In this document: one piece after another, positions 1 through 7,208 of the stretch | Position numbering within the stretch: position 1 is the first letter of the stretch | Layout: each line of letters starts with the position of its first letter | NCBI GenBank assembly: GCA_007570995.1 | Contig: RKSG01000057.1 | Span: forward strand, 1-37,510 | Source of the DNA: Nitrospirales bacterium | GTDB lineage: Bacteria; Nitrospirota; Nitrospiria; Nitrospirales; UBA8639 | Length of the DNA: 37,510 bases | Direction: 5' to 3' | Notes under the pieces: generated by a model | Told to the model about the DNA's origin: nothing | What the model saw: the letters and a program-made list of their open reading frames with translations, nothing else | Databases searched by the model: none | Made by a program: the position numbers and the translations under genes

Positions 1-1
1 T

Positions 2-64
2 CTGGAAGAGGCGCGGACGTATCGCAGGAAACTGCTGAAAATCATGAAGAACCAGGGCAACTGA
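2..64 (+). CDS. 3' end of a gene entering from the left edge
   Basis: An open frame runs from the window edge to a TGA at 62-64 and encodes about 20 residues rich in Lys and Arg (ending KIMKNQGN). Only the tail is present, so the product cannot be named. The basic, helix-like composition and the stop just before a repeat-filled gap fit a real C-terminus, but a chance open frame of this length is possible. Confidence 0.35.
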   Translation: MEEARTYRRKLLKIMKNQGN

Positions 65-205
65 CCCCTGGTCTGAGCTACGCCCTCTGTCCCCTGGTCG
101 CCCGGGGGCGCCAGGGGCAGGCCCCTGGTCAAACCCAGGGGCATGCATTCCCGCAGTGCCCCCCCCTCCGTCATTCCCGCAGTGAGTTGAGCGGGAATCC
201 AGGGG
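65..205 (+). repeat. Composite palindromic repeat element (family A + B), full copy
   Basis: The nonamer CCCCTGGTC occurs at 65-73, 91-99 and 122-130. From 122 a composite unit begins. Palindrome A (CCCCTGGTCAAACCCAGGGG, 122-141) is followed by GCATGCATTCCCGCAG, a C-rich linker, and palindrome B, in which TCATTCCCGC pairs with GCGGGAATCCAG, ending at 205. The same unit recurs in the opposite orientation at 24548-24623 inside truB. Palindrome B resembles the widespread REP/MITE-like intergenic repeats whose core reads TCATTCCCGC...GCGGGAATCC. The element fills the gap between the left-edge gene and phoH and may fold as tandem hairpins in RNA. Confidence 0.8.
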
Positions 206-256
206 AGGCAGGGTCCGGAGCAATCACGCGGCGATTGCCTGCAGAGACCAGAGCGG

Positions 257-1252
257 TCATGGATCCGTGGATGGGGACACCGCTCCCTTGCCCATTCCAT
301 CTTCGTGCTGGTTGTAGGCCCTGATAATATCCTGCACCAGCCGATGCCGGACCACGTCGTCGTCCTGAAAATACACGAATTTGATTCCCTCCACATGTCG
401 CAGAATTTCGGAAATCTGAATCAGGCCCGATGGGCGGTTAGGCGGTAAGTCCACTTGTGTGATGTCTCCCGTGACCACGGCTTTGGACTGGAACCCCAAA
501 CGCGTGAGAAACATCTTCATTTGTTCCGACGTGGCGTTTTGTGCTTCATCCAGAATCACAAAGGCATCGTTGAGCGTGCGGCCACGCATAAACGCCAGGG
601 GGGCGATTTCAATATCCCCGCGTTCGATCAGGCGATTCACCCGCTCCATGTCCATCATGGCGTACAGCGCATCATACAGCGGGCGCAGATAGGGATGGAC
701 CTTGGCAAACAGATCGCCTGGAAGAAACCCCAGCCGCTCACCAGTCTCCACGGCCGGACGGGCAAGGACAATCCGTCGCACTTCCTTCCCGGTCAAAGCC
801 GCAAGGCCCATGGCCATGGCCAGATACGTCTTGCCCGTCCCCGCCGGCCCAATGCCAATGACCAGATTATGACGCCGAATGGCTTCGAGATACCGCTGTT
901 GCGATGGCGTCTTCGGCACCACGGATCCTTTGGGCGTGTGAATCGGAGCGGTGTCCAGAGAGAATGACGGGTCGGACTGGGTGGAGTCGGCCGCTTTGAG
1001 TGCTCGCGTGACGTCTTCCGGTCGTATTTGACGTTGCCCTGTCGTGCGCTCGGCCAATTCACACAGCAACACCTCGGCTCGCACCACCGCGTCGTGGTGG
1101 CCTTCCAGAATCACCTCATCGCCACGAGCCGACACCCGGACGTGCAGACCATCTTCAATCAACCGCAGATGTAAATCCCGCGGACCAAACAGATTGGAAA
1201 GATCAACACCTTCACGAAGTTTGACTTTTCGCACGCGAGTGTCCCAGGACAT
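257..1252 (-). CDS. phoH: PhoH-like ATPase (PhoH/PhoL family)
   Basis: This 331-aa protein matches the full-length cytoplasmic PhoH/PhoL P-loop family, which is associated with RNA metabolism and stress. The N-terminal ~100 residues form a KH-like/variable part. The ATPase domain carries Walker A GPAGTGKT at about 135-142, the ARPAVETGERLGFLPGD block at about 164-180, Walker B VILDEAQN at about 232-239, and the following TGD at 261-263. The ATG at 1250-1252 gives a typical family N-terminus, although the Shine-Dalgarno sequence is weak. In many bacteria phoH is followed by ybeY; here only the repeat-filled gap follows. The exact biochemical role of the family is not settled. Confidence 0.93.
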   Translation of the reverse strand: MSWDTRVRKVKLREGVDLSNLFGPRDLHLRLIEDGLHVRVSARGDEVILEGHHDAVVRAEVLLCELAERTTGQRQIRPEDVTRALKAADSTQSDPSFSLDTAPIHTPKGSVVPKTPSQQRYLEAIRRHNLVIGIGPAGTGKTYLAMAMGLAALTGKEVRRIVLARPAVETGERLGFLPGDLFAKVHPYLRPLYDALYAMMDMERVNRLIERGDIEIAPLAFMRGRTLNDAFVILDEAQNATSEQMKMFLTRLGFQSKAVVTGDITQVDLPPNRPSGLIQISEILRHVEGIKFVYFQDDDVVRHRLVQDIIRAYNQHEDGMGKGAVSPSTDP

Positions 1253-1350
1253 CCCGGCTCAACGGAGCCACCACGGGTTGGCACCGCTGCATTCTATACA
1301 AGTGGATCTGTGACCTACAAGATAGCCGTCAGGCTGAGACGATGACCCGT

Positions 1351-2172
1351 TTAACGTTTCTGGCACGTCGGACAAAAAAACGAGGCGCGTTCGCCCGCAA
1401 GACACCGGATGACGGTCTGGCATCCTTTTGGACAACGCGCCCCTTCCTTCTGATAGACCTGGTGCCGTGTCTGAAACTGTCCTGGGCGCCCGTCCGGTGC
1501 CACAAAATTCCGAATGGACGAGCCGCCCATGCGGATGGCATCCGCCAGCACGTTCCGCAGTGCCGCGAACAGCATACGAATCCGCCGCTTCGACAACCGA
1601 CACCCGCGAGCGTGTGGATGGATACCCGCATGAAACAACGATTCATTGGCGTAGATGTTCCCGATGCCGGCGATCCGTTGCTGATGCAGCAACAGGGCTT
1701 TCACGCGACCACGGCAGGCCTTGACCAGGGCCACGAATTCCTTTTCGGTCACGGTCAACGGTTCCGGGCCAAAGCGGCGTCGGCAATACGCCCCCCACGC
1801 ATACAGATCCAAGAGGTACACTCGGCCAAATCGGCGAGCGTTCCAATACCGCAGCTGTGGCCCCCTGGCAAACCGCATGACCATATGCACATGCCGTTCA
1901 CTCGGAACCGCTTCCCGAGGGAAGATCAACAACCCGGTCATGCCAAGTTCCACGATCACCACCCGTTGCTCGGCATCACGTTCGCACATGATGGCAATAC
2001 TCTTTCCCTGCCGCTGCACCTCAAGGATCCGTGCACGTGTATACCAGGACACCGTCTCGATGCCCTGTCGGACAATATCCTCCCGCCCGATCCACAGACG
2101 TTCAATCACGACCCCGGCCAGGGCTTCCTGTAACTGGCACCGTACCACTTCGGCTTCAGGCAGCTCCGGCAT
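1351..2172 (-). CDS. mutM: Formamidopyrimidine-DNA glycosylase (Fpg/MutM)
   Basis: This 273-aa base-excision repair enzyme removes 8-oxoguanine and ring-opened purines and nicks the abasic site. The start at 2172 leaves the catalytic MPELPE N-terminus, where Pro2 is the nucleophile and Glu3 is essential. An open frame continues upstream, but everything before MPELPE is unrelated to the family. The conserved lysine lies in QGKSI near residue 60, and the H2TH segment includes GIGNIYANE. The C-terminal zinc finger is CPKGC...CPTCQ. The second cysteine sits one position later than in the usual CXXCG arrangement, while overall spacing is kept. The gene stands alone, convergent to nothing, and is divergent from the zinc-ribbon gene at 2322. 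Confidence 0.95.
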   Translation of the reverse strand: MPELPEAEVVRCQLQEALAGVVIERLWIGREDIVRQGIETVSWYTRARILEVQRQGKSIAIMCERDAEQRVVIVELGMTGLLIFPREAVPSERHVHMVMRFARGPQLRYWNARRFGRVYLLDLYAWGAYCRRRFGPEPLTVTEKEFVALVKACRGRVKALLLHQQRIAGIGNIYANESLFHAGIHPHARGCRLSKRRIRMLFAALRNVLADAIRMGGSSIRNFVAPDGRPGQFQTRHQVYQKEGARCPKGCQTVIRCLAGERASFFCPTCQKR

Positions 2173-2230
2173 CGCATTCTCCCAAAAATCCGCAGGACGA
2201 TCGCGCGGGACAGGCACGCGATCCTCCCGG

Positions 2231-2259
2231 TTGCGTAACCCCCCCGAGGCTTCTATACT
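2231..2259 (+). promoter_or_regulatory. Putative sigma70-type promoter for the zinc-ribbon gene
   Basis: TTGCGT (2231-2236), a 17-nt spacer and TATACT (2254-2259) lie about 60 bp upstream of the ATG at 2322. The -10 matches consensus at 5 of 6 positions; the -35 is weaker. The assignment comes from sequence similarity only. Confidence 0.45.
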
Positions 2260-2321
2260 GCCGCTGAAGCCGTGGGTGTCCCATGATGACGGTTGCCATT
2301 GCCTGAAGGAAAGCACGCACC

Positions 2322-2681
2322 ATGTCACAGCCTGATGTGCAATACGTTCAAGATCAACTCCGTCTCGCGCAATGCGCCATTTGCAAAAAAAGTCGGTTTG
2401 CCATTGACAGCCGATCCATCGGAGACGACGGGAACTGGAAAGCACTGTGTCTGGACTGCCATTATCACTTCCCGGTCTATACGGATATGGAGTTTTATCT
2501 CCAAACCCAACCTGACGTTTCCTACCGGCTCAAAGACATTGTGTGTCCCCATTGCCATCAACGCGGGGTCTCGCTCGACTTTCGCATCGCCATGTCCGTG
2601 CGGGAGTCCCGCTATTTCGTGACCTGTCTCCATTGTGGGAGTCCCTTTACCGAACAGTCTTTTCTGGAAGTCTATGAGTGA
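2322..2681 (+). CDS. Double zinc-ribbon protein of unknown function
   Basis: This 119-aa soluble protein has four CXXC pairs at C18/C21, C43/C46, C75/C78 and C102/C105. That pattern suggests two zinc-ribbon-type knuckles, each built from two pairs. No catalytic motif, signal peptide or membrane segment is visible. AAGGA lies about 10 nt before the ATG. Its stop overlaps the start of the next small gene by 8 nt (ATGAGTGA), so the two are likely translationally coupled. Such proteins often bind nucleic acid or act as small regulatory adapters, but nothing here fixes the role. Confidence 0.8.
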   Translation: MSQPDVQYVQDQLRLAQCAICKKSRFAIDSRSIGDDGNWKALCLDCHYHFPVYTDMEFYLQTQPDVSYRLKDIVCPHCHQRGVSLDFRIAMSVRESRYFVTCLHCGSPFTEQSFLEVYE

Positions 2682-2901
2682 CACCACCCCCCACGGACCA
2701 CCCATGAACGACCCTGTCCCCCCTTCCGCTACTCCAGAGCCTTCCTCCCCTGACACAGCTGACGCCGTGAAAGCCAGGAAGGAACTTCACGTCGTGTCGG
2801 TTCCGCATGACAACGATGCGATTGCCCAGGAAATGGCCGAACTCTTTGAAGAAGATCAAGTCACCCATCAACATGGCAGCACCGAGCCGGAAGGCGATTA
2901 A
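2674..2901 (+). CDS. Small acidic protein of unknown function
   Basis: This 75-aa protein starts at the ATG 2674-2676, inside the last codons of the zinc-ribbon gene. The frame is also open upstream to 2635, but the coupled ATG is the natural start. The N-terminal third is Pro/Ser/Thr-rich and probably disordered. The C-terminal part (VVSVPHDNDAIAQEMAELFE, then an acidic tail) could form one amphipathic helix. It is not recognised. The coupling suggests it works with the upstream zinc-ribbon protein. Short length lowers certainty. Confidence 0.55.
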   Translation: MSDTTPHGPPMNDPVPPSATPEPSSPDTADAVKARKELHVVSVPHDNDAIAQEMAELFEEDQVTHQHGSTEPEGD

Positions 2902-2998
2902 CCGACTCCGGGGTGCAGCCGGATACTGGTGGCAGGAGCCAGGACGTGGGATTGTTGCCGAAGATGCGACACACGATGGCATGTCAGGTCCCGGGGGC

Positions 2999-3790
2999 TC
3001 ATGGCCTGGGAAACCATGGAATGAACGCACTGGTGGTTCGCTGGTACTCCCGATACTCCTGGCCGCGACTGGCCAGGGCCTGGGTTTCCGCCAGGGGAAT
3101 ACCGCTCACCGTGAGGAGTGCCCCGATCATGACGACCGGCCCCACCAGCGTCAGCCACCAGTCGGGCAACCCGATACTCATCACCACATAGGCGCACCAG
3201 TGCACACCTTCGAAAAAATAATTGGGATGACGGGAATACTTCCACAGACCCTGCCGACAGGTTTTCCCGCTGTTGTTCGCGTTGTGCCGAAACCGATTCA
3301 GCTGAGAGTCCGCCACGGATTCCCCACCTGTCCCCAAAGCCCAGATGACGCATCCCCACACTTCCCACACATTCCACAGAGGGGCAGGATTCGACATCAG
3401 GACGAGCAGGGGAATGGAAAAAATGGCGACGGCAGCGGCCTGTCCCAGAAAATACAGAAAGAACCAGCATTCGGCTCTGCCGCCCTGGCTGTTCCATCGT
3501 CGACGAAGCAACTGGTAGCGTTGATCCTCGGGAGCACGAAGGATACGATTTCTCCCGATATAGACCGCAAGGCGAACCGCGTACACGGTCACCATGGCAG
3601 CCACCACCATGCGGCGGCTCATATCACCCGTGGTCAGCAGACTGAGACCGACGGCTACGAGTCCCAGCCCCGCGCAAAAGCCCACATCCGCCAGCGATGC
3701 GTTCCGTAGCACCCAACGATAGACCAGCCACAGCCCGACCATCATGGGAGCCGTGAGGATCAGTGCCCATCCAATGAGTTCCCAGTCCAT
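2999..3790 (-). CDS. DUF1295 family integral membrane protein
   Basis: This 263-aa protein has about six or seven hydrophobic segments and the DUF1295 / steroid 5-alpha-reductase-like C-terminal signature GLWKYSRHPNYFFE, followed by WW and a terminal PWFP. Family members are predicted membrane oxidoreductases or methyltransferase-like proteins acting on lipid-type substrates; the specific substrate is unknown. The ATG at 3790 is chosen because GGAGGAG lies just upstream and the MDWELIGWALIL hydrophobic N-terminus follows. A longer open frame to 3853 adds an Arg-rich stretch that does not fit. It is convergent with the small acidic gene and divergent from the gene at 3902. Confidence 0.85.
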   Translation of the reverse strand: MDWELIGWALILTAPMMVGLWLVYRWVLRNASLADVGFCAGLGLVAVGLSLLTTGDMSRRMVVAAMVTVYAVRLAVYIGRNRILRAPEDQRYQLLRRRWNSQGGRAECWFFLYFLGQAAAVAIFSIPLLVLMSNPAPLWNVWEVWGCVIWALGTGGESVADSQLNRFRHNANNSGKTCRQGLWKYSRHPNYFFEGVHWCAYVVMSIGLPDWWLTLVGPVVMIGALLTVSGIPLAETQALASRGQEYREYQRTTSAFIPWFPRP

Positions 3791-3845
3791 GGTCTTCCGT
3801 CTTCTCCTCCGCTTTCGTGACACGCATGGGTGCGGTGCGCCTGCA

Positions 3846-3874
3846 TTGACCACACACGATGCCTTCGGTATGGT
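3846..3874 (+). promoter_or_regulatory. Putative sigma70-type promoter for the 84-aa gene
   Basis: TTGACC (3846-3851), a 17-nt spacer and TATGGT (3869-3874) are followed by GGGAGG and the ATG at 3902. The -35 matches 5 of 6 consensus bases and the leader would be about 20 nt. Confidence 0.5.
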
Positions 3875-3901
3875 GAACCGTCACACGTGGGAGGTATGCT
3901 C

Positions 3902-4156
3902 ATGAACAATCAGGTGATGCAGGCTTACATTGAAGTCGAACGTTCCATGCAACGCTACAATGACGTGCTCACCAACTATCTGATGACGCTCAAGTCAACG
4001 GAGGGATCGGATGCCCGAATGCTGGAACGCATGACCGCCGGAACGAAGGCCATGCAGGACAGCAGCGGCATTTACTTGTCCTACGCAAAATTTGTGGCCT
4101 ACGGCATGCCGGAGAGCGAAGATCTCATCGAAGATGTAGACGATCTGTACGCCTGA
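3902..4156 (+). CDS. Small helical protein of unknown function
   Basis: This 84-aa predicted cytoplasmic protein is mostly helical and amphipathic (MNNQVMQAYIEVERSMQRYN at the start), and ends with an acidic EDVDDLYA tail. The second of two close ATGs is preferred because GGGAGG lies 7 nt upstream of it. It has its own promoter-like sequence and no operon partner, since it is followed by a 209-bp gap. It is not recognised. The coiled-coil look and acidic end would fit a small structural or regulatory protein, but there is no functional evidence. Confidence 0.7.
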   Translation: MNNQVMQAYIEVERSMQRYNDVLTNYLMTLKSTEGSDARMLERMTAGTKAMQDSSGIYLSYAKFVAYGMPESEDLIEDVDDLYA

Positions 4157-4365
4157 CCGCTGCCCCATTGCCTGTCCATGAACCCGTGGCCCGATGATGT
4201 TGCGTCTCGGTCCGCACGGGACCCATCTCGCACCACCGCTCATCCGGGGAAACGTGAGATCCCGTGAGGGCACACGGATCACCGCACATGTTTTCGGAAG
4301 GGAGGGGAATGACGGCCACTCGCTGTGGGAACCGTCCAACGCGAGGAACTGCAATGCACGAATAG

Positions 4366-4442
4366 TGGTCGGGGCGAGCCGATTTGAACGGCCAACCTCT
4401 CGCACCCCAAGCGAGTGCGCTACCTGGTTGCGCCACGCCCCG
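4366..4442 (-). tRNA. tRNA-Pro(GGG)
   Basis: This is a 77-nt cloverleaf with encoded CCA. The acceptor stem pairs CGGGGCG with CGCCCCG. The anticodon arm is CTCGC-TTGGGGT-GCGAG with anticodon GGG, and the T-loop is TTCAAAT. It lies directly after the MerR-type gene, as in the ihfA–merR–tRNA-Pro arrangement common in Gram-negative bacteria. The stop codon of that gene lies inside the tRNA sequence. Confidence 0.95.
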
Positions 4443-4878
4443 ACAATGATTCAACCGCTGGCAGGGAAGAAGGTTGCCTGTCCTGTTGACCTGCATAAGG
4501 CTGGCTCACACAACCGGCTTTCAAGGCTGTCGCGTTTAACCCCTTCAGGATATCCCGGAGTTCATCCCTGATCCGCTGTACCTGCCCGCGCGCCATCACC
4601 GGTTTCACTTGGCCAAGTTCTCGACGGCGGCGCCAGTACCGCTTGAGACCCGTGATGGTATAGCCTTCTTCATAGAGCATCCGTTTTATTTCCAGCACAA
4701 CTTCTATCGTCTGTTGATCGTACACCCGGTGCCGTCCGCGACTTTTTCGGGGACGCAGGAAACTGAACTCGGACTCCCAAAAACGAAGCACGGAAGCCGG
4801 CAATCTGGTGATCGTGCTGACCTCACCAATTTTATAAAACGTTTTGTCCAGGATTTGACTCCCCATCGGCATCCACAA
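4420..4878 (-). CDS. MerR-family transcriptional regulator next to ihfA
   Basis: This ~152-aa protein has an N-terminal MerR winged helix-turn-helix: YKIGEVSTITRLPASVLRFW, then the wing RGRHRVYD and the helix EIKRMLYEEGYTITGLKRY. A basic linker (RRRRELGQV) and a poorly conserved tail follow. No metal-binding cysteine cluster is present, so it is not a classical metal sensor. The start is uncertain: TTG at 4878, or ATG at 4872 or 4866. AGAGGG lies about 12 nt before the TTG. The last ~8 codons and the TAG stop lie inside tRNA-Pro (4420-4442), a 23-nt overlap that probably reflects a drifting C-terminus. It is likely cotranscribed with ihfA. Confidence 0.85.
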   Translation of the reverse strand: MWMPMGSQILDKTFYKIGEVSTITRLPASVLRFWESEFSFLRPRKSRGRHRVYDQQTIEVVLEIKRMLYEEGYTITGLKRYWRRRRELGQVKPVMARGQVQRIRDELRDILKGLNATALKAGCVSQPYAGQQDRQPSSLPAVESLSGRGATR

Positions 4879-4914
4879 TGACGATGTCTTTCCCTCTCTA
4901 CCTGGCGTATGGCC

Positions 4915-5190
4915 CTACTGATTCACGGCTTTTTTGAAAAGCTGACTCGCCCGGAAGGTGACCACCCTTCGGGGCGTAATGGCAATTTCCTCGCCGGTTC
5001 GAGGGTTCCGTCCCTTGCGCTCCCCCTTGCTTCGGACGACAAAATTCCCGAAGCCCGCAATTTTCACGGCCTCACCTTTACGCAACTCATCCTTCATGCG
5101 ACCCAGCATGTACTCCACCATCTCCACAGCTTCGGTTCTGGACAGCCCCACCTCTTCGCAAATGCGATTCGCAATATCGACTTTACGCAT
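4915..5190 (-). CDS. ihfA: Integration host factor alpha-type DNA-bending protein (HU/IHF family)
   Basis: This 91-aa protein has the HU/IHF length. It carries the dimerisation helices (MRKVDIANRICEEVGLS...), the IAGFGNFVV strand, and the DNA-inserting arm RKGRNPRTGEEIAITPRRVV with the conserved NPRTG tip, ending FRASQLFKKAVN. The GEEI sequence and the merR–tRNA-Pro neighbours favour IHF-alpha over plain HU. It bends nucleoid DNA and would pair with a beta subunit encoded elsewhere. In many proteobacteria pheT precedes ihfA; here a 300-bp gap and cimA precede it instead, and a promoter-like sequence lies in that gap. Confidence 0.9.
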   Translation of the reverse strand: MRKVDIANRICEEVGLSRTEAVEMVEYMLGRMKDELRKGEAVKIAGFGNFVVRSKGERKGRNPRTGEEIAITPRRVVTFRASQLFKKAVNQ

Positions 5191-5490
5191 TGTCTCCGCC
5201 GACCACCGTGGTCACAGCTCCTGGAAGGAGAACACCGCCGCCGGTGCGCAATGGAAATGCCACCCCGGCGCGAACATCTCCCGAAAACTATCGAGGGACA
5301 CTTGCAATTGTCAAGGGGAATTCTGCGGGGATTGCATGACCGAAATACTCAAGACACAAAGGCCCTCAGTGTTTGATGATCACAGACATCGGACGTTCAC
5401 ACCATACCGGGCTTCGGTGAGGCCCCCGGCCCTTCATTCTGCGGACAGCAGGGATGACAGAGCCGGTGTCGTGAAGGAGAAAATCCCCCA
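5191..5490. other. 300-bp intergenic region between cimA and ihfA
   Basis: No credible gene is seen in either strand. The cimA end of the region shows no clean hairpin followed by a T-run. The ihfA side holds the promoter-like pair listed separately, leaving a leader of roughly 90 nt. Confidence 0.6.
5287..5314 (-). promoter_or_regulatory. Putative promoter of ihfA–merR–tRNA-Pro
   Basis: On the minus strand, consensus TTGACA (5314-5309) is followed by a 16-nt spacer and GATAGT (5292-5287, 4 of 6 matches). It lies about 95 bp upstream of the ihfA ATG and is the only strong -35 in the gap. Confidence 0.5.
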
Positions 5491-7104
5491 TTAGACACGT
5501 TCCCCCTTTCTCTCTTCCACGGCCCCCTGTGCAGGGACACGGAGTAACTTGTACTCAATGCTGTCGGCCAGAGCCTGCCAACTGGCTTCGATGATATTCT
5601 CTGACACGCCAACCGTGCCCCAGGTACGTTTATGATCGCCGGATTCGATCAGTACCCTCACCCTGGAAGCCGTGCCATGACTGCCGGCCAGCACACGCAC
5701 CTTGTAATCCAGCAACCGGACTTCGCGTAACTCCGGGTAGAACGTTTCGAGCGCGTGCCGCAAGGCATTATCAATCGCATTGACGGGGCCATCACCCGTC
5801 GCTGTCGTCTGTTCCACGACCGTCCCGACCCGGATTTTGATGGTCGCTTCCGCCACCGGCGTCTCCATGGCATGTCGCTTCTCGACGTTGACCCGCAAGT
5901 CCAACAGCTCAAAGGACGGGTGGTGCATTCCCATCGTTTCCCGAACCATCAGTTCAAAGGATCCTTCAGCCCCTTCAAACTGGTACCCGTCACGTTCAAG
6001 ATCCTTGAGTCGTGCCAGCAGTTCCGGGAGACGCGGGTGGTCTTTGGACATGGACAGGCCGAAACTTTCCATCTTCCGTGCCATGCCGCTCCGCCCGCTG
6101 TGGTCGGAAAGCAGGACACGCTGTCGGTTGCCTACCGATTCCGGATTCACATGTTCATACGTGTGCGCGTTCTTCTGCACGGCATGGATATGGATGCCCC
6201 CTTTATGAGCAAACGCCGCGTCTCCGACATAGGGTTGCCGCTTGTTCGGCGTGAGATTGGCAATTTCCGACACAAAATTCGACACGCTCCGGAGTTGTCG
6301 CAACCGCCCCTCCTCCCACACAGGGATGTTCATCTTGAACGCAAGATTGGCCAGCACGGAGCAAAGGTTGACATTCCCGCATCGTTCCCCGATTCCATTG
6401 ATGGTCCCCTGCACTTGTCTGGCCCCCTGCAACACGGCCATCAACGTATTCGCCACCGCCATGTCCGCATCATTATGCGCGTGAATACCCAGCGGAACCT
6501 GACAGGCTCGCTTCACCTGTCCCCAGATGGATTCAATTTCCCACGGCATGGTGCCGCCGTTCGTATCACAGAGAATAATCCGCTCGGCTCCACCATCGGC
6601 TGCTGCCTGTAACGTCTTCAACGCATAGCCAGCATCGGCTTTGAACCCGTCGAAGAAATGTTCCGCGTCGAAAAAGACCCGTTTGCCATGGGCACGCAGG
6701 TACGCGATGGAATCCCGAATCAACTCCAGATTCTCGTCCAGCGACGTGCCCAGCGCCTCCGTCACATGCAAGACCCAGCTTTTCCCGAAAATGGTGATGA
6801 TCGAGGTTCCCGCTGCCAGCAACGACTGAAGGTTCGCATCGGCATCGGCGGATTGATTAGCCTTTCGGGTCGACCCAAAGGCCACCATGGTCGCCTGGTG
6901 AAGCGGAATGGCCCGCATGGCCTGAAACAGCTCAATGTCACGGGGATTCGCACCCGGCCATCCGCCCTCAATGAAATGGACACCCAACTCGTCAAGCTTC
7001 TGCGCAATGCGCACCTTGTCTTCCACCGAAAAACTCACATCTTCGGCCTGTGCGCCGTCTCGGAGTGTGGTATCGTAGATTTCCAGTTGGCTCACGTCAG
7101 CCAT
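5491..7104 (-). CDS. cimA: (R)-citramalate synthase
   Basis: This 537-aa enzyme condenses acetyl-CoA with pyruvate to citramalate, the first step of the threonine-independent route to 2-oxobutyrate and isoleucine. The N-terminal TIM barrel starts with DTTLRDGAQ (residues 11-19). The metal-binding GIHAHNDADMAVAN sequence, NGIGERCGN and the GG(V/I)HxHA-type segment follow. A C-terminal LeuA-type allosteric domain covers roughly residues 400-520. Length and the EGGWPGANPRD motif fit CimA rather than 2-isopropylmalate synthase. The ATG at 7104 begins the conserved N-terminus; the frame opens further upstream but without family similarity. It is the last gene of the alaC–hom–thrC–lysC operon. Confidence 0.93.
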   Translation of the reverse strand: MADVSQLEIYDTTLRDGAQAEDVSFSVEDKVRIAQKLDELGVHFIEGGWPGANPRDIELFQAMRAIPLHQATMVAFGSTRKANQSADADANLQSLLAAGTSIITIFGKSWVLHVTEALGTSLDENLELIRDSIAYLRAHGKRVFFDAEHFFDGFKADAGYALKTLQAAADGGAERIILCDTNGGTMPWEIESIWGQVKRACQVPLGIHAHNDADMAVANTLMAVLQGARQVQGTINGIGERCGNVNLCSVLANLAFKMNIPVWEEGRLRQLRSVSNFVSEIANLTPNKRQPYVGDAAFAHKGGIHIHAVQKNAHTYEHVNPESVGNRQRVLLSDHSGRSGMARKMESFGLSMSKDHPRLPELLARLKDLERDGYQFEGAEGSFELMVRETMGMHHPSFELLDLRVNVEKRHAMETPVAEATIKIRVGTVVEQTTATGDGPVNAIDNALRHALETFYPELREVRLLDYKVRVLAGSHGTASRVRVLIESGDHKRTWGTVGVSENIIEASWQALADSIEYKLLRVPAQGAVEERKGERV

Positions 7105-7208
7105 GACGCATTCACTCCGCACCGCCCTCTGCCCGATTCCCCCGATCATCAGGGGAAGGGGCCACCAGAGCCAATCAGGACCCGCCCGTGTGAATCACGT
7201 TTGCGTGT

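Noticed and set aside
65-151. Three CCCCTGGTC copies at roughly 25-30 bp spacing, resembling a tiny CRISPR array
   Set aside because: The repeats are 9 nt, the spacing is irregular, the sequence between them is itself palindromic, and there are no cas genes. It is part of the dispersed repeat family.
4420-4878. A heavy-metal-sensing MerR (CadR/ZntR type)
   Set aside because: The conserved metal-binding cysteines are missing. Context with ihfA and tRNA-Pro matches the unassigned MerR-like group.
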